Part shown: positions 16,453-23,676 of the stretch, piece by piece
Numbering within the stretch: the first letter of the stretch is position 1
Layout of the letters: every line of letters begins with the position of its first letter
IMG/VR virus record: IMGVR_UViG_3300044646_000620
Coordinates: 1-34,396 of that record
Length of the DNA: 34,396 bases
Strand: one strand, 5' to 3'
From: a virus
Notes under the pieces: model-generated
Seen by the model: the letters and a program-made list of their open reading frames with translations, nothing else
Databases searched by the model: none
What the model was told of the DNA's origin: nothing
Translations under genes and position numbers: made by a program

Positions 16453-16644
16453 CGCTCGTCTCCCCTTTTTGGTGCTAGTGTACACCAGTATACAAAGTTG
16501 AGAGAGGTCTCGCCTCCACTCGAACATTGGAACTATCGGCAGGCCGGCTGGCCCGATTTTGAGGGCCATGCCGGGGCTGGGGATTTGGGCAGTTTGGCGA
16601 TTCGGACAGTTTGATTTGCAACGGGTCGACGATACTATTGGGGC
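16453..16644. promoter_or_regulatory. Divergent int/xis control region
   Basis: A 192-nt divergent gap. For the + gene, TTGATT (16611-16616), a 16-nt spacer and TACTAT (16633-16638) form a promoter whose start site would fall at or next to ATG 16645, so a leaderless or nearly leaderless mRNA is expected. On the - strand, TATACT (16492-16487) fits a -10 for int, but a good -35 is missing. The palindrome GTGTACAC at 16478-16485 and the repeated CAGTTTG at about 16591 and 16607 are operator candidates. Confidence 0.5.
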
Positions 16645-16995
16645 ATGATCGCCATGGCTAACCCGTTCGCGGGATACATGACCGTCCGGCAGGTGATGAA
16701 GGAAATCGAGGCTTTGGCCCCGAGCACCGTCACTCGCCTGGTCTACGACGAGGACAAGCCACGACCCGAAGGCAAACGGTTTGCCGGAACGCTGATTCCT
16801 GGCCACGGCTGGATGATCCAGCGAAAGAGTGTCGAGCAGTTCATCGAGGAGGAGAAGTCGCGCCCCAAAGGCGTCGGATTTCCTCGAGGACGTGACCGCA
16901 GTGCCCCAGAGGATGACTCTGGTCAGCAGGCCAAGAAGACTGCAAAGCGGCCCGCAAAGTCAGCCCGGCCAGCGAAGAAGGCCAAGGGCAGCTGA
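16645..16995 (+). CDS. Excisionase-like HTH DNA-binding protein with basic tail
   Basis: A 116-aa protein divergent from int. Residues 10-70 (MTVRQVMKEIEALAPSTVTR ... HGWMIQRKSVEQFIEEE) look like a MerR/HTH_17-type excisionase fold where a Trp-Ile strand is followed by the recognition helix of a DNA-binding wing. The last 40 residues are a Lys/Ala/Pro/Arg-rich tail of histone-H1-like character. It may be Xis or a lysogeny regulator. Starts at 16645 or 16654 are both possible. Confidence 0.65.
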   Translation: MIAMANPFAGYMTVRQVMKEIEALAPSTVTRLVYDEDKPRPEGKRFAGTLIPGHGWMIQRKSVEQFIEEEKSRPKGVGFPRGRDRSAPEDDSGQQAKKTAKRPAKSARPAKKAKGS

Positions 16996-17037
16996 AGAAT
17001 TCTTGGAAAAGTGCGTTTTGCCCGGCATTCACCCCTA

Positions 17038-17066
17038 TTGAATATGCAACGATCTGCCGATATGAT
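17038..17066 (+). promoter_or_regulatory. Sigma70-like promoter P1 with operator 12-mer
   Basis: TTGAAT (17038-17043), 17-nt spacer, TATGAT (17061-17066). The spacer contains TATGCAACGATC at 17043-17054, which is repeated at the second promoter near 17.98 kb at almost the same offset. The promoter would drive the small gene at 17123 and the T5orf172 gene at 17277. Confidence 0.6.
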
Positions 17067-17122
17067 TGGGCATGCGAGCGAATGAGACTCCCTCGCAGGA
17101 CTTTCAGGCCACGGAGGGCCAC

Positions 17123-17263
17123 ATGCGACGCACGATCGACAACTTGCTGCCCGGCCTGGTGCTGGTTCGCATCGGCCAAGAGCTCGGCACGGACTCGCCG
17201 GCGGCTCGCGCCTTGCACGATCTGCTTGAGTTTGTTGCATCAATCCCGTTCAAGTTCCTCTGA
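17123..17263 (+). CDS. Small hypothetical protein (46 aa)
   Basis: ATG 17123 has GGAGGG at 17113-17118, 4 nt upstream, clearly better than the in-frame ATG 17072 whose distance from promoter P1 would make it leaderless. The product MRRTIDNLLPGLVLVRIGQE ... continues into a helical C-terminus. It could be a small regulator of the switch region, but no DNA-binding motif is apparent. Confidence 0.5.
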   Translation: MRRTIDNLLPGLVLVRIGQELGTDSPAARALHDLLEFVASIPFKFL

Positions 17264-17276
17264 CGATAGGTGACGC

Positions 17277-17975
17277 ATGGACGCTTCTGATGACGGCAGT
17301 CTTCGTCGGATTCAATACGGCTACTGGACGCTTTGGTGCCGCAAGTTCGGATACCGCAGCTACCGCAACGTGTACGCCGTCTACATGGCGCGAGATGGCG
17401 AGGAGTTCCATCAGGAAGTGCATCGTGTCTACGGAACGCTTGGGAACGGCCAGCAATTCGCTGGATTTCTTATTCGTTCGCAAGTGCGGAAGCACGCCTA
17501 CGCTGCCCTTTCGGACGCCTTCTGCACAGGGCTGAAATCTAAGGAGCGACGCGGCGGAACCTGGGTTGTCGTTGAATCAGGCTCGCCAGAGTCCGCACTC
17601 GCTCATCGGGACGTGGCCGACGTGAAAGACGAGATGATGCAGACCGGGCCAACGCACTCGTTTTGCGGCGTGTACTTCATCAGCAACTCGCGCGGTGCGG
17701 TCAAGATTGGAAACACAGCATCCAGCATCATGCAGCGGCTGACAACGCTTCAGGGTGGGTCTGCGTACCCACTGACGCTGATTGCGTTGATCAACACAAC
17801 GTCACACAAGAAGCTCGAGGCCGAGCTTCACAAGAAGCTCAAAGCCAAGCGGCTCCAAGGCGAATGGTTTGAGATGACCGACGAGGAAGCAATCGGTGTG
17901 GCGAAGGATCACGGCGGCTACGCCGTCACCAGGCGTCCGTACCGCTCAACGCTCATGCCGAAATGCCGTGCTTGA
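17277..17975 (+). CDS. T5orf172/MUG113 (GIY-YIG-related) domain protein
   Basis: A 232-aa protein. The C-terminal part, residues about 125-205, has VYFISNSRGAVKIGNTASSI, RLTTLQGGSAYPLTLIALI and ELHKKLKAKRLQGEWFEM, the T5orf172/MUG113 pattern, a GIY-YIG nuclease relative often found in phage repressor-region and antirepressor proteins. Residues 1-120 are an unfamiliar aromatic- and Arg-rich domain. It is enclosed by the two operator-bearing promoters, so a role in the lysis-lysogeny switch is plausible but unproved. Confidence 0.75.
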   Translation: MDASDDGSLRRIQYGYWTLWCRKFGYRSYRNVYAVYMARDGEEFHQEVHRVYGTLGNGQQFAGFLIRSQVRKHAYAALSDAFCTGLKSKERRGGTWVVVESGSPESALAHRDVADVKDEMMQTGPTHSFCGVYFISNSRGAVKIGNTASSIMQRLTTLQGGSAYPLTLIALINTTSHKKLEAELHKKLKAKRLQGEWFEMTDEEAIGVAKDHGGYAVTRRPYRSTLMPKCRA

Positions 17976-18020
17976 CGGTATGCAATGATCGCCGTATACA
18001 TATGCAACGATCATTCCATA
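17972..18020 (+). promoter_or_regulatory. Sigma70-like promoter P2 with two operator copies
   Basis: TTGACG (17972-17977), exactly 17 nt, TATACA (17995-18000). TATGCAATGATC lies in the spacer at 17979-17990 and TATGCAACGATC at 18001-18012, over the start site; their spacing is 22 nt, two helical turns. The second copy is half of an imperfect 20-bp palindrome at 18001-18020 centred on GATC. P2 would drive the early operon starting at 18129. Confidence 0.7.
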
Positions 18021-18040
18021 CGCCAGACTACTGTACGAAA

Positions 18041-18060
18041 GTTCGAGTCCCCTCATTTTG
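18041..18060 (+). other. tRNA T-arm-like block, possible att core
   Basis: GTTCGAGTCCCCTCATTTTG looks like the T-loop and 3' part of a tRNA gene, but the 5' half of the T-stem (GAAAG) does not pair, and no complete tRNA can be folded upstream. Integrase core sites often copy a tRNA 3' end, so this may be an attP core, though it lies 1.6 kb from int. Low certainty. Confidence 0.25.
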
Positions 18061-18073
18061 TTGGTCCCACCCC

Positions 18074-18101
18074 TTGACGCCGTACTGGACGGCCGTACAT
18101 T
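18074..18101 (+). promoter_or_regulatory. Possible second early promoter upstream of 18129
   Basis: TTGACG (18074-18079), 16-nt spacer, TACATT (18096-18101). The direct repeat GCCGTAC occurs at 18079-18085 and 18092-18098, 13 nt apart. The -10 is weak, so this is a candidate only; it would supplement P2. Confidence 0.35.
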
Positions 18102-18128
18102 TCCGCAACCCACACGAAAGGAAGCAGC

Positions 18129-18383
18129 ATGAACGCTGAAGCAACGAACGATCCCGGCCACAACGAATACCTCGCCGCCGCCGCCGGCATGCGTGAAACG
18201 TACGGGTGGCGTGACACGAGCAACACGCCGAAGACGCCCACCTACGCCATCGGCGACTTCGTCAGCGGAGTCTCGGCCGGCAAGCGTTGGTCCGGCCGCA
18301 TTTGGGAGATCGACGGCGACCGGCTCTCCATCGAGATCGACGGCGGATGGCTGGCCGTCAGCGCCAAGGACGTGACGCACTGA
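18129..18383 (+). CDS. Small hypothetical protein, SH3/KOW-like strand pattern
   Basis: An 84-aa protein; AAAGGAAG 5 nt upstream gives a clear start. The second half, YAIGDFVSGVSAGKRWSGRI, then WEIDGDRLSIEIDGGWLAVS, has alternating hydrophobic and Gly/Asp turns like a small SH3 or KOW barrel. First gene of the early operon after P2. Function not known. Confidence 0.65.
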   Translation: MNAEATNDPGHNEYLAAAAGMRETYGWRDTSNTPKTPTYAIGDFVSGVSAGKRWSGRIWEIDGDRLSIEIDGGWLAVSAKDVTH

Positions 18384-18522
18384 ATCAAGGGACCGCTGCC
18401 CGGTGGAACCGGACTGCGGAAGGAGTGCGGCGGAGCCGCAGCAGCAGGGACGCAAGAACAACCCGCCGAGCAGGACGCAGAGCGGGCATTTTCCAGATTC
18501 CAGAAACACGAAAGGACGCGAG
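18384..18522. other. Leader of the RecT-like gene with hairpin
   Basis: A 139-nt gap without a convincing gene. It holds a 6-bp hairpin with a GGA loop (TGCGGC 18426-18431 with GCCGCA 18435-18440). An in-frame extension of the RecT-like gene from 18403 is open, but it is low complexity and lacks a ribosome site. Confidence 0.4.
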
Positions 18523-19392
18523 ATGAGCACGGAAATCAGCACAAACACGACGCCAGCTAGGGGGCTCGCCTTGGCGAGTTTTGAAGACGCGATGCGGTTT
18601 TCGCAGATCGTTGCGAAGTCGCCATTCGCGCCGAAAGATTTTCAGGGCAAGCCGGAATCCTGCCTGCTCGCGATTCAGCACGGCAGCGAAGTTGGGCTCT
18701 CGCCGATGCAGTCGCTCCAGAGCATTGCGGTCATCAACGGGCGGCCGACGATCTGGGGTGACGCTGCCCTGGCCCTGGTGCAGTCCAGCCCCGTCTGCGA
18801 GTACGTCCGCGAGTACACGGAAGGCGAGGGCGACGGCCTGGTGGCCGTCTGCGAGGCCAAGCGTCGAGGCTACCCGCAGCCCACCGTGGTGCGGTTCTCG
18901 ATGGCAGACGCCAAGCGGGCCGGGCTCGCCGGCAAGTCTGGCCCATGGTCCCAGTACCCGGCTCGGATGCTGACGCTGAGGGCTCGCGGCTTCGCCCTGC
19001 GTAACGCCTTCGCAGACGCCCTGCGTGGGCTCATCACGGCCGAAGAGGCACAAGACTACCCGCAGGCAGAGCCGGCCAGAGAACCGGCCAGCGAGCCAGC
19101 GGCGAAGACCGCCAAGGCTGGCGACGGCATCACAGTGAGCCACGTCAAGTCGTTCTTGCCGCCGCAGGAATCGGCTGTTGGCAAGGCGAAGCTCGCGGTC
19201 AGCTCGTGCAAGACGATTGACGAGGCCGACAGGCTGAGGGCTCACATCGAGAAGCGGCACGCCGAGGGTGTGCTGACCAAGGCCGAGCACGACGAGCTCG
19301 TGCAGCTGCTGCACCACCGCGTCGAAATGCTGATCGGCGACAGCGGCACGGAGTTCGAGCACGAGGCCGCCGGAACGGAGGCACTGTCGTGA
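18523..19392 (+). CDS. RecT-like single-strand annealing protein
   Basis: A 289-aa protein with AAAGGA at 18511-18516 before ATG 18523. The core SCLLAIQHGSEVGLSPMQSL, AVINGRPTIWGDAALALV, GKSGPWSQYPARMLTLRARG and NAFADALRGLITAEEAQD fits the phage RecT/annealase family, used with DNA ends for recombination and repair. The C-terminal region after residue 180 has an Ala/Pro/Glu linker and a helical tail. No lambda-type or YqaJ exonuclease is seen beside it, so it may work with a host nuclease. Confidence 0.75.
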   Translation: MSTEISTNTTPARGLALASFEDAMRFSQIVAKSPFAPKDFQGKPESCLLAIQHGSEVGLSPMQSLQSIAVINGRPTIWGDAALALVQSSPVCEYVREYTEGEGDGLVAVCEAKRRGYPQPTVVRFSMADAKRAGLAGKSGPWSQYPARMLTLRARGFALRNAFADALRGLITAEEAQDYPQAEPAREPASEPAAKTAKAGDGITVSHVKSFLPPQESAVGKAKLAVSSCKTIDEADRLRAHIEKRHAEGVLTKAEHDELVQLLHHRVEMLIGDSGTEFEHEAAGTEALS

Positions 19393-19766
19393 CACCGACG
19401 CAAGCCCAGCGAAACGGGCCAAGGCACACGGAGGTTCAGGTGAGCGACTACTGGCGAGAAGACACCGCGACGATGCCGCTGTTCCAGCAGCGAGCGCCGA
19501 GCGTCAACGGCTCGGCTACCTCGGCGCAGGCGGCCGACTCGCTGACGCCGAAGACGCTGAACGCGTTGCAGGCCAAGGTGCTGCGGTTCCTGCAGACGTG
19601 CGGTGCATTCGGTGCGACGGACGAGGAGATGCAGCTAGCCCTCGGAATGAATCCGTCAACGCAGAGGCCGCGACGGATCGAGCTTGCACGGCGTGGTCTC
19701 GTGGTGACATGCGGCACCAGGCGGACGAGCAGCGGGCGGATGGCGACGGCGTGGAGGGTTGCGTGA
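19389..19766 (+). CDS. Winged-helix protein of replication/recombination region
   Basis: A 125-aa protein whose GTG overlaps the RecT-like stop (GTGA). The C-terminal 75 residues (LNALQAKVLRFLQTCGAFGA, TDEEMQLALGMNPSTQRPRR, IELARRGLVVTCGTRRTSSG) form a clear winged helix, with RPRR at the recognition helix. Similar proteins follow recombination genes in phages. Likely DNA-binding; target unknown. Confidence 0.75.
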   Translation: MTPTQAQRNGPRHTEVQVSDYWREDTATMPLFQQRAPSVNGSATSAQAADSLTPKTLNALQAKVLRFLQTCGAFGATDEEMQLALGMNPSTQRPRRIELARRGLVVTCGTRRTSSGRMATAWRVA

Positions 19767-19909
19767 TGAGCCTTGTGCTTCACATGACGAACAACCACGA
19801 CGGCGCTGGACTGCTTGACGAGTTCGGCCCCGACTCTGAGTGGGCTTACTGGTTTGATAACGACGAGGACGATGAGGCGTACGGCAATTTGCTGGACGCT
19901 AGCGAATGA
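19766..19909 (+). CDS. Very small acidic protein (47 aa)
   Basis: Starts at ATG 19766 sharing one base with the previous stop (TGATG). The product is MSLVLHMTNNHDGAGLLDEF... with a run of acidic residues (NDEDDEAYGN). The high net negative charge suggests a DNA-mimic-like or inhibitor peptide, but this is only composition. Confidence 0.5.
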   Translation: MSLVLHMTNNHDGAGLLDEFGPDSEWAYWFDNDEDDEAYGNLLDASE

Positions 19910-19978
19910 GATTCCGCGTGCGTCTTGTGGACGTAAGCGGTGGCTGGTGAAGGGACGCGAAAGCAAAGGAGACGAGAC

Positions 19979-21019
19979 ATGGCTATGGCAGTACTTGATT
20001 CGGTTGCAGTTAGCGGAAAGCACATTGAGTCCCGCCCCGACGTTGGGCTTAGGGAGCGGCTTGAGCAGCTCAGGCTCGACTACGACGTGGTTCGCGTGAA
20101 CATCAGTTCCGTCGATACGGACAGGAACGAATACCAGACGAGGCAGCATTCGATCGTGGATCGCGAAACGGTCGAGCGATACAAGATGTCGCTTAACTCA
20201 AATTCGTGCGTCTTTCCTGAGATGCTGTTTGCCGCCACTTCTGGCAGCAGGAAGACCGGAGCTAAGTCACTTACCCCCGTCTGTGGCCGGCATCGGATCG
20301 TAGCCCACAAGGAGGCTGGCATTACTTCCACGACAGCCCTTGTTGTGTACGTGAGGACAGACCTAGACAAGGCGAAGCTCGTCACGCTCTCGCGATGGGA
20401 CAACTTCCGAAATGGCGCGCCGGAGACGGTAAACGCGCATTACCAAGGTCTTGCGCAAGAGTGCATTGCTACTGCCGGAGGAGTGTTGAACGGGTTTCCG
20501 CCAAAGGACGTGATCGACGACATCGCCGCCCGAAACGGAATTGGCGGGCAGTACAAGACCAGGCTGAAGATGCACATCAAGGCCATGCTCTTTCAAGCGG
20601 AGTGCCGTTCGCTGAGGATCCCGCGAATCCCAGACAACGCTGCGCTGTGTGCCGCTGCCTATGAGTTCGTTGACCGCGAAGGGTTCGAGGATGTCGCGAA
20701 AGCCGTTTGCGCAAATCAGTCTCACAAGGGGATCGCCGGCGTCGTGAAAGAGTGCAATCAGCGGAGGCTTTCCGGAAGCTCTGCCGTCGCATTTATCAGG
20801 GACGCATCGAACGGATTTTCCGAGTGTCCCGATCGCATGACGGCGGCGGACGAGGTCAGGTTGCGGTGCAACGCATTCACGACTTCTCTGAAAAAGCTGG
20901 ACCAAGACCCATCGGTTACCAAGCACGATGCGGAACTTCTTGAGAAGCACATCGTGGAGGCCTTCGATCGTGCTGCTCAAGTGACTTCTCGAATCAAGGA
21001 GCGACACACCGATGAGTAA
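19979..21019 (+). CDS. ParB/Srx-like N-terminal domain protein
   Basis: A 346-aa protein starting at ATG 19979 after AAAGGAG at 19965-19971. Residues 40-115 carry the ParB-like nuclease fold: RVNISSVDTDRNEYQTRQHS and VCGRHRIVAHKEAG (the GxHR-type motif at about 103-106). The remainder is helical with no recognised partition helix-turn-helix, so it is more likely a ParB-like nuclease/regulator than a plasmid partition protein. The next gene overlaps it by 8 nt. This block has visibly lower third-base GC than its neighbours, a hint of separate acquisition. Confidence 0.7.
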   Translation: MAMAVLDSVAVSGKHIESRPDVGLRERLEQLRLDYDVVRVNISSVDTDRNEYQTRQHSIVDRETVERYKMSLNSNSCVFPEMLFAATSGSRKTGAKSLTPVCGRHRIVAHKEAGITSTTALVVYVRTDLDKAKLVTLSRWDNFRNGAPETVNAHYQGLAQECIATAGGVLNGFPPKDVIDDIAARNGIGGQYKTRLKMHIKAMLFQAECRSLRIPRIPDNAALCAAAYEFVDREGFEDVAKAVCANQSHKGIAGVVKECNQRRLSGSSAVAFIRDASNGFSECPDRMTAADEVRLRCNAFTTSLKKLDQDPSVTKHDAELLEKHIVEAFDRAAQVTSRIKERHTDE

Positions 21020-21677
21020 AAAACGCGACTACGTTAGGCAGTCCGAGTCTTTGCATCCGAGCGCCGTAGAGTTCTCTGCGTTTGTTCACCACTTGCACGA
21101 GCAGGGCAAGCCTGTGACTCGGGCAGTTGCTATCAAGTGGATTATTTCCTCTTACAAACGAGAGGCGCTAATTCGCTACGGGGCAAACAGACGTGCCACT
21201 ACTGCGATCCGTGCCGGGCAGGTCGCTGGCGACCGCCAGATAAAGCGTGAGGGTCTAACGAAGAGCGCGGTTTCTTTTTCGCGAGACGGCTCAACTATTA
21301 CCGAGAGAGAGGCGGAAGCGTTTTTTGATACCGGAATCTGTGTTGTCATGCAGAGGCTAGTCAGTTCTCGTGCGGGAACGTACGTGTACGACAAGTCCTC
21401 CAAGACTTTTTCGCCAGTTTCGGTAAGTAACGTGGCGTCAAAGCGAAGGAACGTCGGTGTTGTTAGGAAGATTCTTTCTGCGCTCTCTGAAGCCGACCTG
21501 ACTGCCGAAGGTGTTTCCGAGAAATGCTCTGTAGACGTGCATTCCGTCAGGAACAACCTGAACAGGCTTCGTCGCGCAGGCGCCGTGGAGCAGGCCGGAA
21601 AGCAGAAAGGTATGGGGCGTGGCAAAACCCAGATTGTTTATCGGCTCAAAGAGGCGGTTTGCAATTCCAGTACTTAG
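21012..21677 (+). CDS. Partner of ParB-like gene, C-terminal winged helix
   Basis: A 221-aa protein overlapping the ParB-like gene. Residues 150-215 (VRKILSALSEADLTAEGVSE, KCSVDVHSVRNNLNRLRRAG) read as a winged helix; the N-terminal 140 residues are basic and unfamiliar. The pair behaves as a two-gene module with distinctive codon use. No function is claimed. Confidence 0.65.
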   Translation: MSKKRDYVRQSESLHPSAVEFSAFVHHLHEQGKPVTRAVAIKWIISSYKREALIRYGANRRATTAIRAGQVAGDRQIKREGLTKSAVSFSRDGSTITEREAEAFFDTGICVVMQRLVSSRAGTYVYDKSSKTFSPVSVSNVASKRRNVGVVRKILSALSEADLTAEGVSEKCSVDVHSVRNNLNRLRRAGAVEQAGKQKGMGRGKTQIVYRLKEAVCNSST

Positions 21678-21748
21678 AGACGAGCCGCCCTCGTGACAGG
21701 CACGGTGCCGCTTCGACGCGGCGGGGCGGAATGGAAAGGAATCCACCA

Positions 21749-22576
21749 ATGGCACAGCACAAGGTCGACATCTACATGCCGCTGTACGTCAGGGACTTCC
21801 TGACCTCAACCTTCGGCTGGTCGGCCGAGGAGCGAGGCCACTACCTGACGCTTCTGATGCTGGCATGGGATCGCGGCAGCCTGCCGGCCGAGCTCGAGCA
21901 CCTAGAGCGGTTCTCGCCCGGCATCACGTCCGTCTGGCACATGCTGGCTGACAAGTTCCCGATCGGCGAGGACGGCCAGCGCCGCAACGCACGCCTGGAG
22001 CAGCACCGGGAACGGTGCGTGGAACTCAAGGAAAAGCGGGTGGAGGCGGCAAGGCGGGCAGCCTCGGCAAAGGCAGCGGCGATGGCTGCGCGAGCAAACG
22101 GTGAGCAAACGCAGAGCAATCGTGGAGCAAACGCAGAGCAGACGCAGGGCAATCGTGAAGCAAACGTGATCCATCCAACGTCAACGTCAACGTCAACACC
22201 AACGTCAACTTCTTCCCTTCGGGAAGAGATAAATACACACACACACACGGCGGAAGACGACTTTCGCCAGCCAGGGTGGGCGGCAGACGAGTGGCAGCGG
22301 TTCGTGACCGTCTGGAACGTCACCGAGCGGGCCGAGCCATGGCCGCACCTGACGGCCCCCGACGGCTGGGCTGACCTAGCCGCCACGCCTGGATGGCTCC
22401 AGCGTGCCAGCGAGGCAATGGCCCGCCTGCCTAGCCGCCAGTACTTCGACAGGCCACTACCTCTGACGAAGTTTTTTGACTTCATGGACAGGATCAGGGC
22501 CGGCGAGTTCGCCGACCCGAAGGTGCAGCACCAGGCACGAGGACGTGGACGCCAGCCGGCAGGAGGGAACCTGTGA
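21749..22576 (+). CDS. DUF1376 replication-initiation-like protein
   Basis: A 275-aa protein; ATG 21749 has AAAGGA 8 nt upstream (21735-21740), better than ATG 21731. The N-terminal part DIYMPLYVRDFLTSTFGWSA, EERGHYLTLLMLAWDRGSLP is the DUF1376 (YdaU-like) domain, which sits at phage replication loci. It is followed by a long helix, an Asn/Gln/Thr-rich linker made by short tandem DNA repeats, and a C-terminal DnaD-like helical portion with Trp-rich motifs. It is probably the origin-binding or helicase-loading initiator. Confidence 0.75.
   Translation: MAQHKVDIYMPLYVRDFLTSTFGWSAEERGHYLTLLMLAWDRGSLPAELEHLERFSPGITSVWHMLADKFPIGEDGQRRNARLEQHRERCVELKEKRVEAARRAASAKAAAMAARANGEQTQSNRGANAEQTQGNREANVIHPTSTSTSTPTSTSSLREEINTHTHTAEDDFRQPGWAADEWQRFVTVWNVTERAEPWPHLTAPDGWADLAATPGWLQRASEAMARLPSRQYFDRPLPLTKFFDFMDRIRAGEFADPKVQHQARGRGRQPAGGNL
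22177..22248 (+). repeat. In-gene microsatellites (AACGTC unit and AC dinucleotide)
   Basis: AACGTC is repeated in tandem at 22177-22206 (five units, one as AACACC), giving a Thr/Ser run; an AC run occupies 22235-22248, giving Thr-His repeats. An upstream stretch (about 22099-22165) repeats a longer GAGCAAACGCAGAGC-type unit. They lie in the linker of the DUF1376 protein, so length change would alter linker length; in-frame changes need multiples of three. Confidence 0.8.
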
Positions 22577-23052
22577 GAACGTGGGAAGAGAACAAGACGG
22601 CCATTAACCAGCTGTGGCCTATGGCTCAATTCACGGAAGAAGAGCGGAGGCTGTGGGGAGACGATCTGCGGTCGCTCGACCAGTCGGTGCTCTACGACGC
22701 CATACGCAATGTGAAGCGAAACAGCGAGTCGCTTTACCCGCAGCTGAAGTGGGTGCGCGACGAGTATCGCCGCCTTGACGCATCTCGCAAGTGGTCGCGG
22801 TCCTCGAAGGCGTCGGCATCTGAGCAGCACGAACGAGTTTGCATCGACAAGGACACTGATGCACGCAATCGGGAAGAGCTAAAGGCTCTCGTTGAAGTTA
22901 CTGATCCAGCCGGTTTCTCAATGACCGTTGACGTGATTGCGGACAAGGCGTCTGCGCTTCAGATTGAGATGGCCACGGCTTTTCGTTTGGTCAAGTACCT
23001 GCACAACAGGCTTGGAATGTCCAACGGCGGAAACATCGGAGAAGCAACATGA
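22573..23052 (+). CDS. Replication-region protein, possible helicase loader
   Basis: A 159-aa protein; GTG 22573 overlaps the DUF1376 stop. The N-terminus LWPMAQFTEEERRLWGDDLR, YDAIRNVKRNSESLYPQLKW resembles the N-terminal helical domain of phage loader/initiator partner proteins. There is no Walker motif, so it is not a DnaC-type ATPase. Position between DUF1376 and a LexA-like protein suggests a replication role. Confidence 0.5.
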   Translation: MRTWEENKTAINQLWPMAQFTEEERRLWGDDLRSLDQSVLYDAIRNVKRNSESLYPQLKWVRDEYRRLDASRKWSRSSKASASEQHERVCIDKDTDARNREELKALVEVTDPAGFSMTVDVIADKASALQIEMATAFRLVKYLHNRLGMSNGGNIGEAT

Positions 23053-23270
23053 CACCCGAAGCCGACATCGACCTGACGCCACGCCAGCGGCAGGTGTACG
23101 AATTCATCAAGGCGAACGCAGGGTATTTTGGGCCGGCGATCAGAGAGATTGCCTCGGGCCTGTCGATCCGCTCGCCGAATGGCGTTGTCTGCCACCTCGA
23201 TGCCTTGGAGCGGAAGGGCTACATCAGCCGCCGTCGAGGCGTGGCCCGTGGAATCGAGGTGACGAAATGA
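23049..23270 (+). CDS. LexA-type DNA-binding domain protein (no peptidase domain)
   Basis: A 73-aa protein that starts with ATGAC overlapping the previous stop. Its whole length is the LexA N-terminal winged helix: LTPRQRQVYEFIKANAGYFG, PAIREIASGLSIRSPNGVVC, HLDALERKGYISRRRGVARG. The S24 autoprotease domain is absent, so it cannot self-cleave. It could compete for LexA boxes or act as a constitutive regulator; no LexA box was identified. Confidence 0.8.
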   Translation: MTPEADIDLTPRQRQVYEFIKANAGYFGPAIREIASGLSIRSPNGVVCHLDALERKGYISRRRGVARGIEVTK

Positions 23271-23518
23271 GCCCGCACCAGGCTATGGCGTTCTTGCGCA
23301 CAGTCGCTGATCGTTGCTGCCGTCCCGTGGAAGGCGTCACGCGAGGCGAGGCCGATATGGTCAAGGGCCGGTTTCACCAGTGTGCCGACGTGATCTCGGC
23401 GCTCTGCGACCGTCTCGTTGACCAGGCCCGTACGTTCGAGGTGATCGAGGGCCATCTGCAGGACACGCCGTGGCCGCTGCTGAAGCCCGATGACAACGAT
23501 CCGGGGGCCGCGCTATGA
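23267..23518 (+). CDS. Small hypothetical protein
   Basis: An 83-aa helical protein whose ATG overlaps the previous stop (ATGA). It has AMAFLRTVADRCCRPVEGVT and a second helix, with an acidic Pro-rich tail. No motif recognised; it is coupled with the LexA-like gene and the next membrane peptide. Confidence 0.6.
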   Translation: MSPHQAMAFLRTVADRCCRPVEGVTRGEADMVKGRFHQCADVISALCDRLVDQARTFEVIEGHLQDTPWPLLKPDDNDPGAAL

Positions 23519-23676
23519 GCATCACCGATTGGGTGTGGATCTCCGTTGGTCAATTCACGCTGGGGGCGACGTTCGCCCTGGGCATTTTTGTTGGGATAGC
23601 ACTTACGCGAAAGGACTCGACGCATGGCGACGGCAACGAAGGAACGAAAGAGAGCCCGCAGCGGGATCACGCTTGA
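23515..23676 (+). CDS. Small single-pass membrane protein (53 aa)
   Basis: ATG 23515 overlaps the previous stop (ATGA) and ends at TGA 23674-23676, 53 nt inside the clamp gene. Residues about 8-30 (WISVGQFTLGATFALGIFVG) form one transmembrane helix, followed by a polar tail KDSTHGDGNEGTKESP. It is supported by start-stop coupling and composition only. Confidence 0.5.
   Translation: MSITDWVWISVGQFTLGATFALGIFVGIALTRKDSTHGDGNEGTKESPQRDHA

Noticed and set aside
16987-17006. Palindrome around AAGAATTCTT after the excisionase-like gene as a terminator
   Set aside because: Stem is AT-only and there is no T-run, so support is too weak.
18030-18072. tRNA gene suggested by a GTTCGAGTCC block
   Set aside because: The T-stem does not pair on its 5' side and no acceptor or anticodon arm can be built; kept only as a possible att core.
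19979-21019. Plasmid-type ParB for partition
   Set aside because: No ParA gene, no centromere-like repeats and no ParB HTH domain were seen, so only a ParB-like domain is claimed.
22211-22227. Hairpin TCTTCCC-TTC-GGGAAGA as terminator
   Set aside because: It lies inside a coding linker and has no following T-tract.
21841-22830. Long - strand open frame opposite the DUF1376 gene
   Set aside because: Its apparent Val/Asp repeats are just the complement of the AACGTC microsatellite; no start signal.
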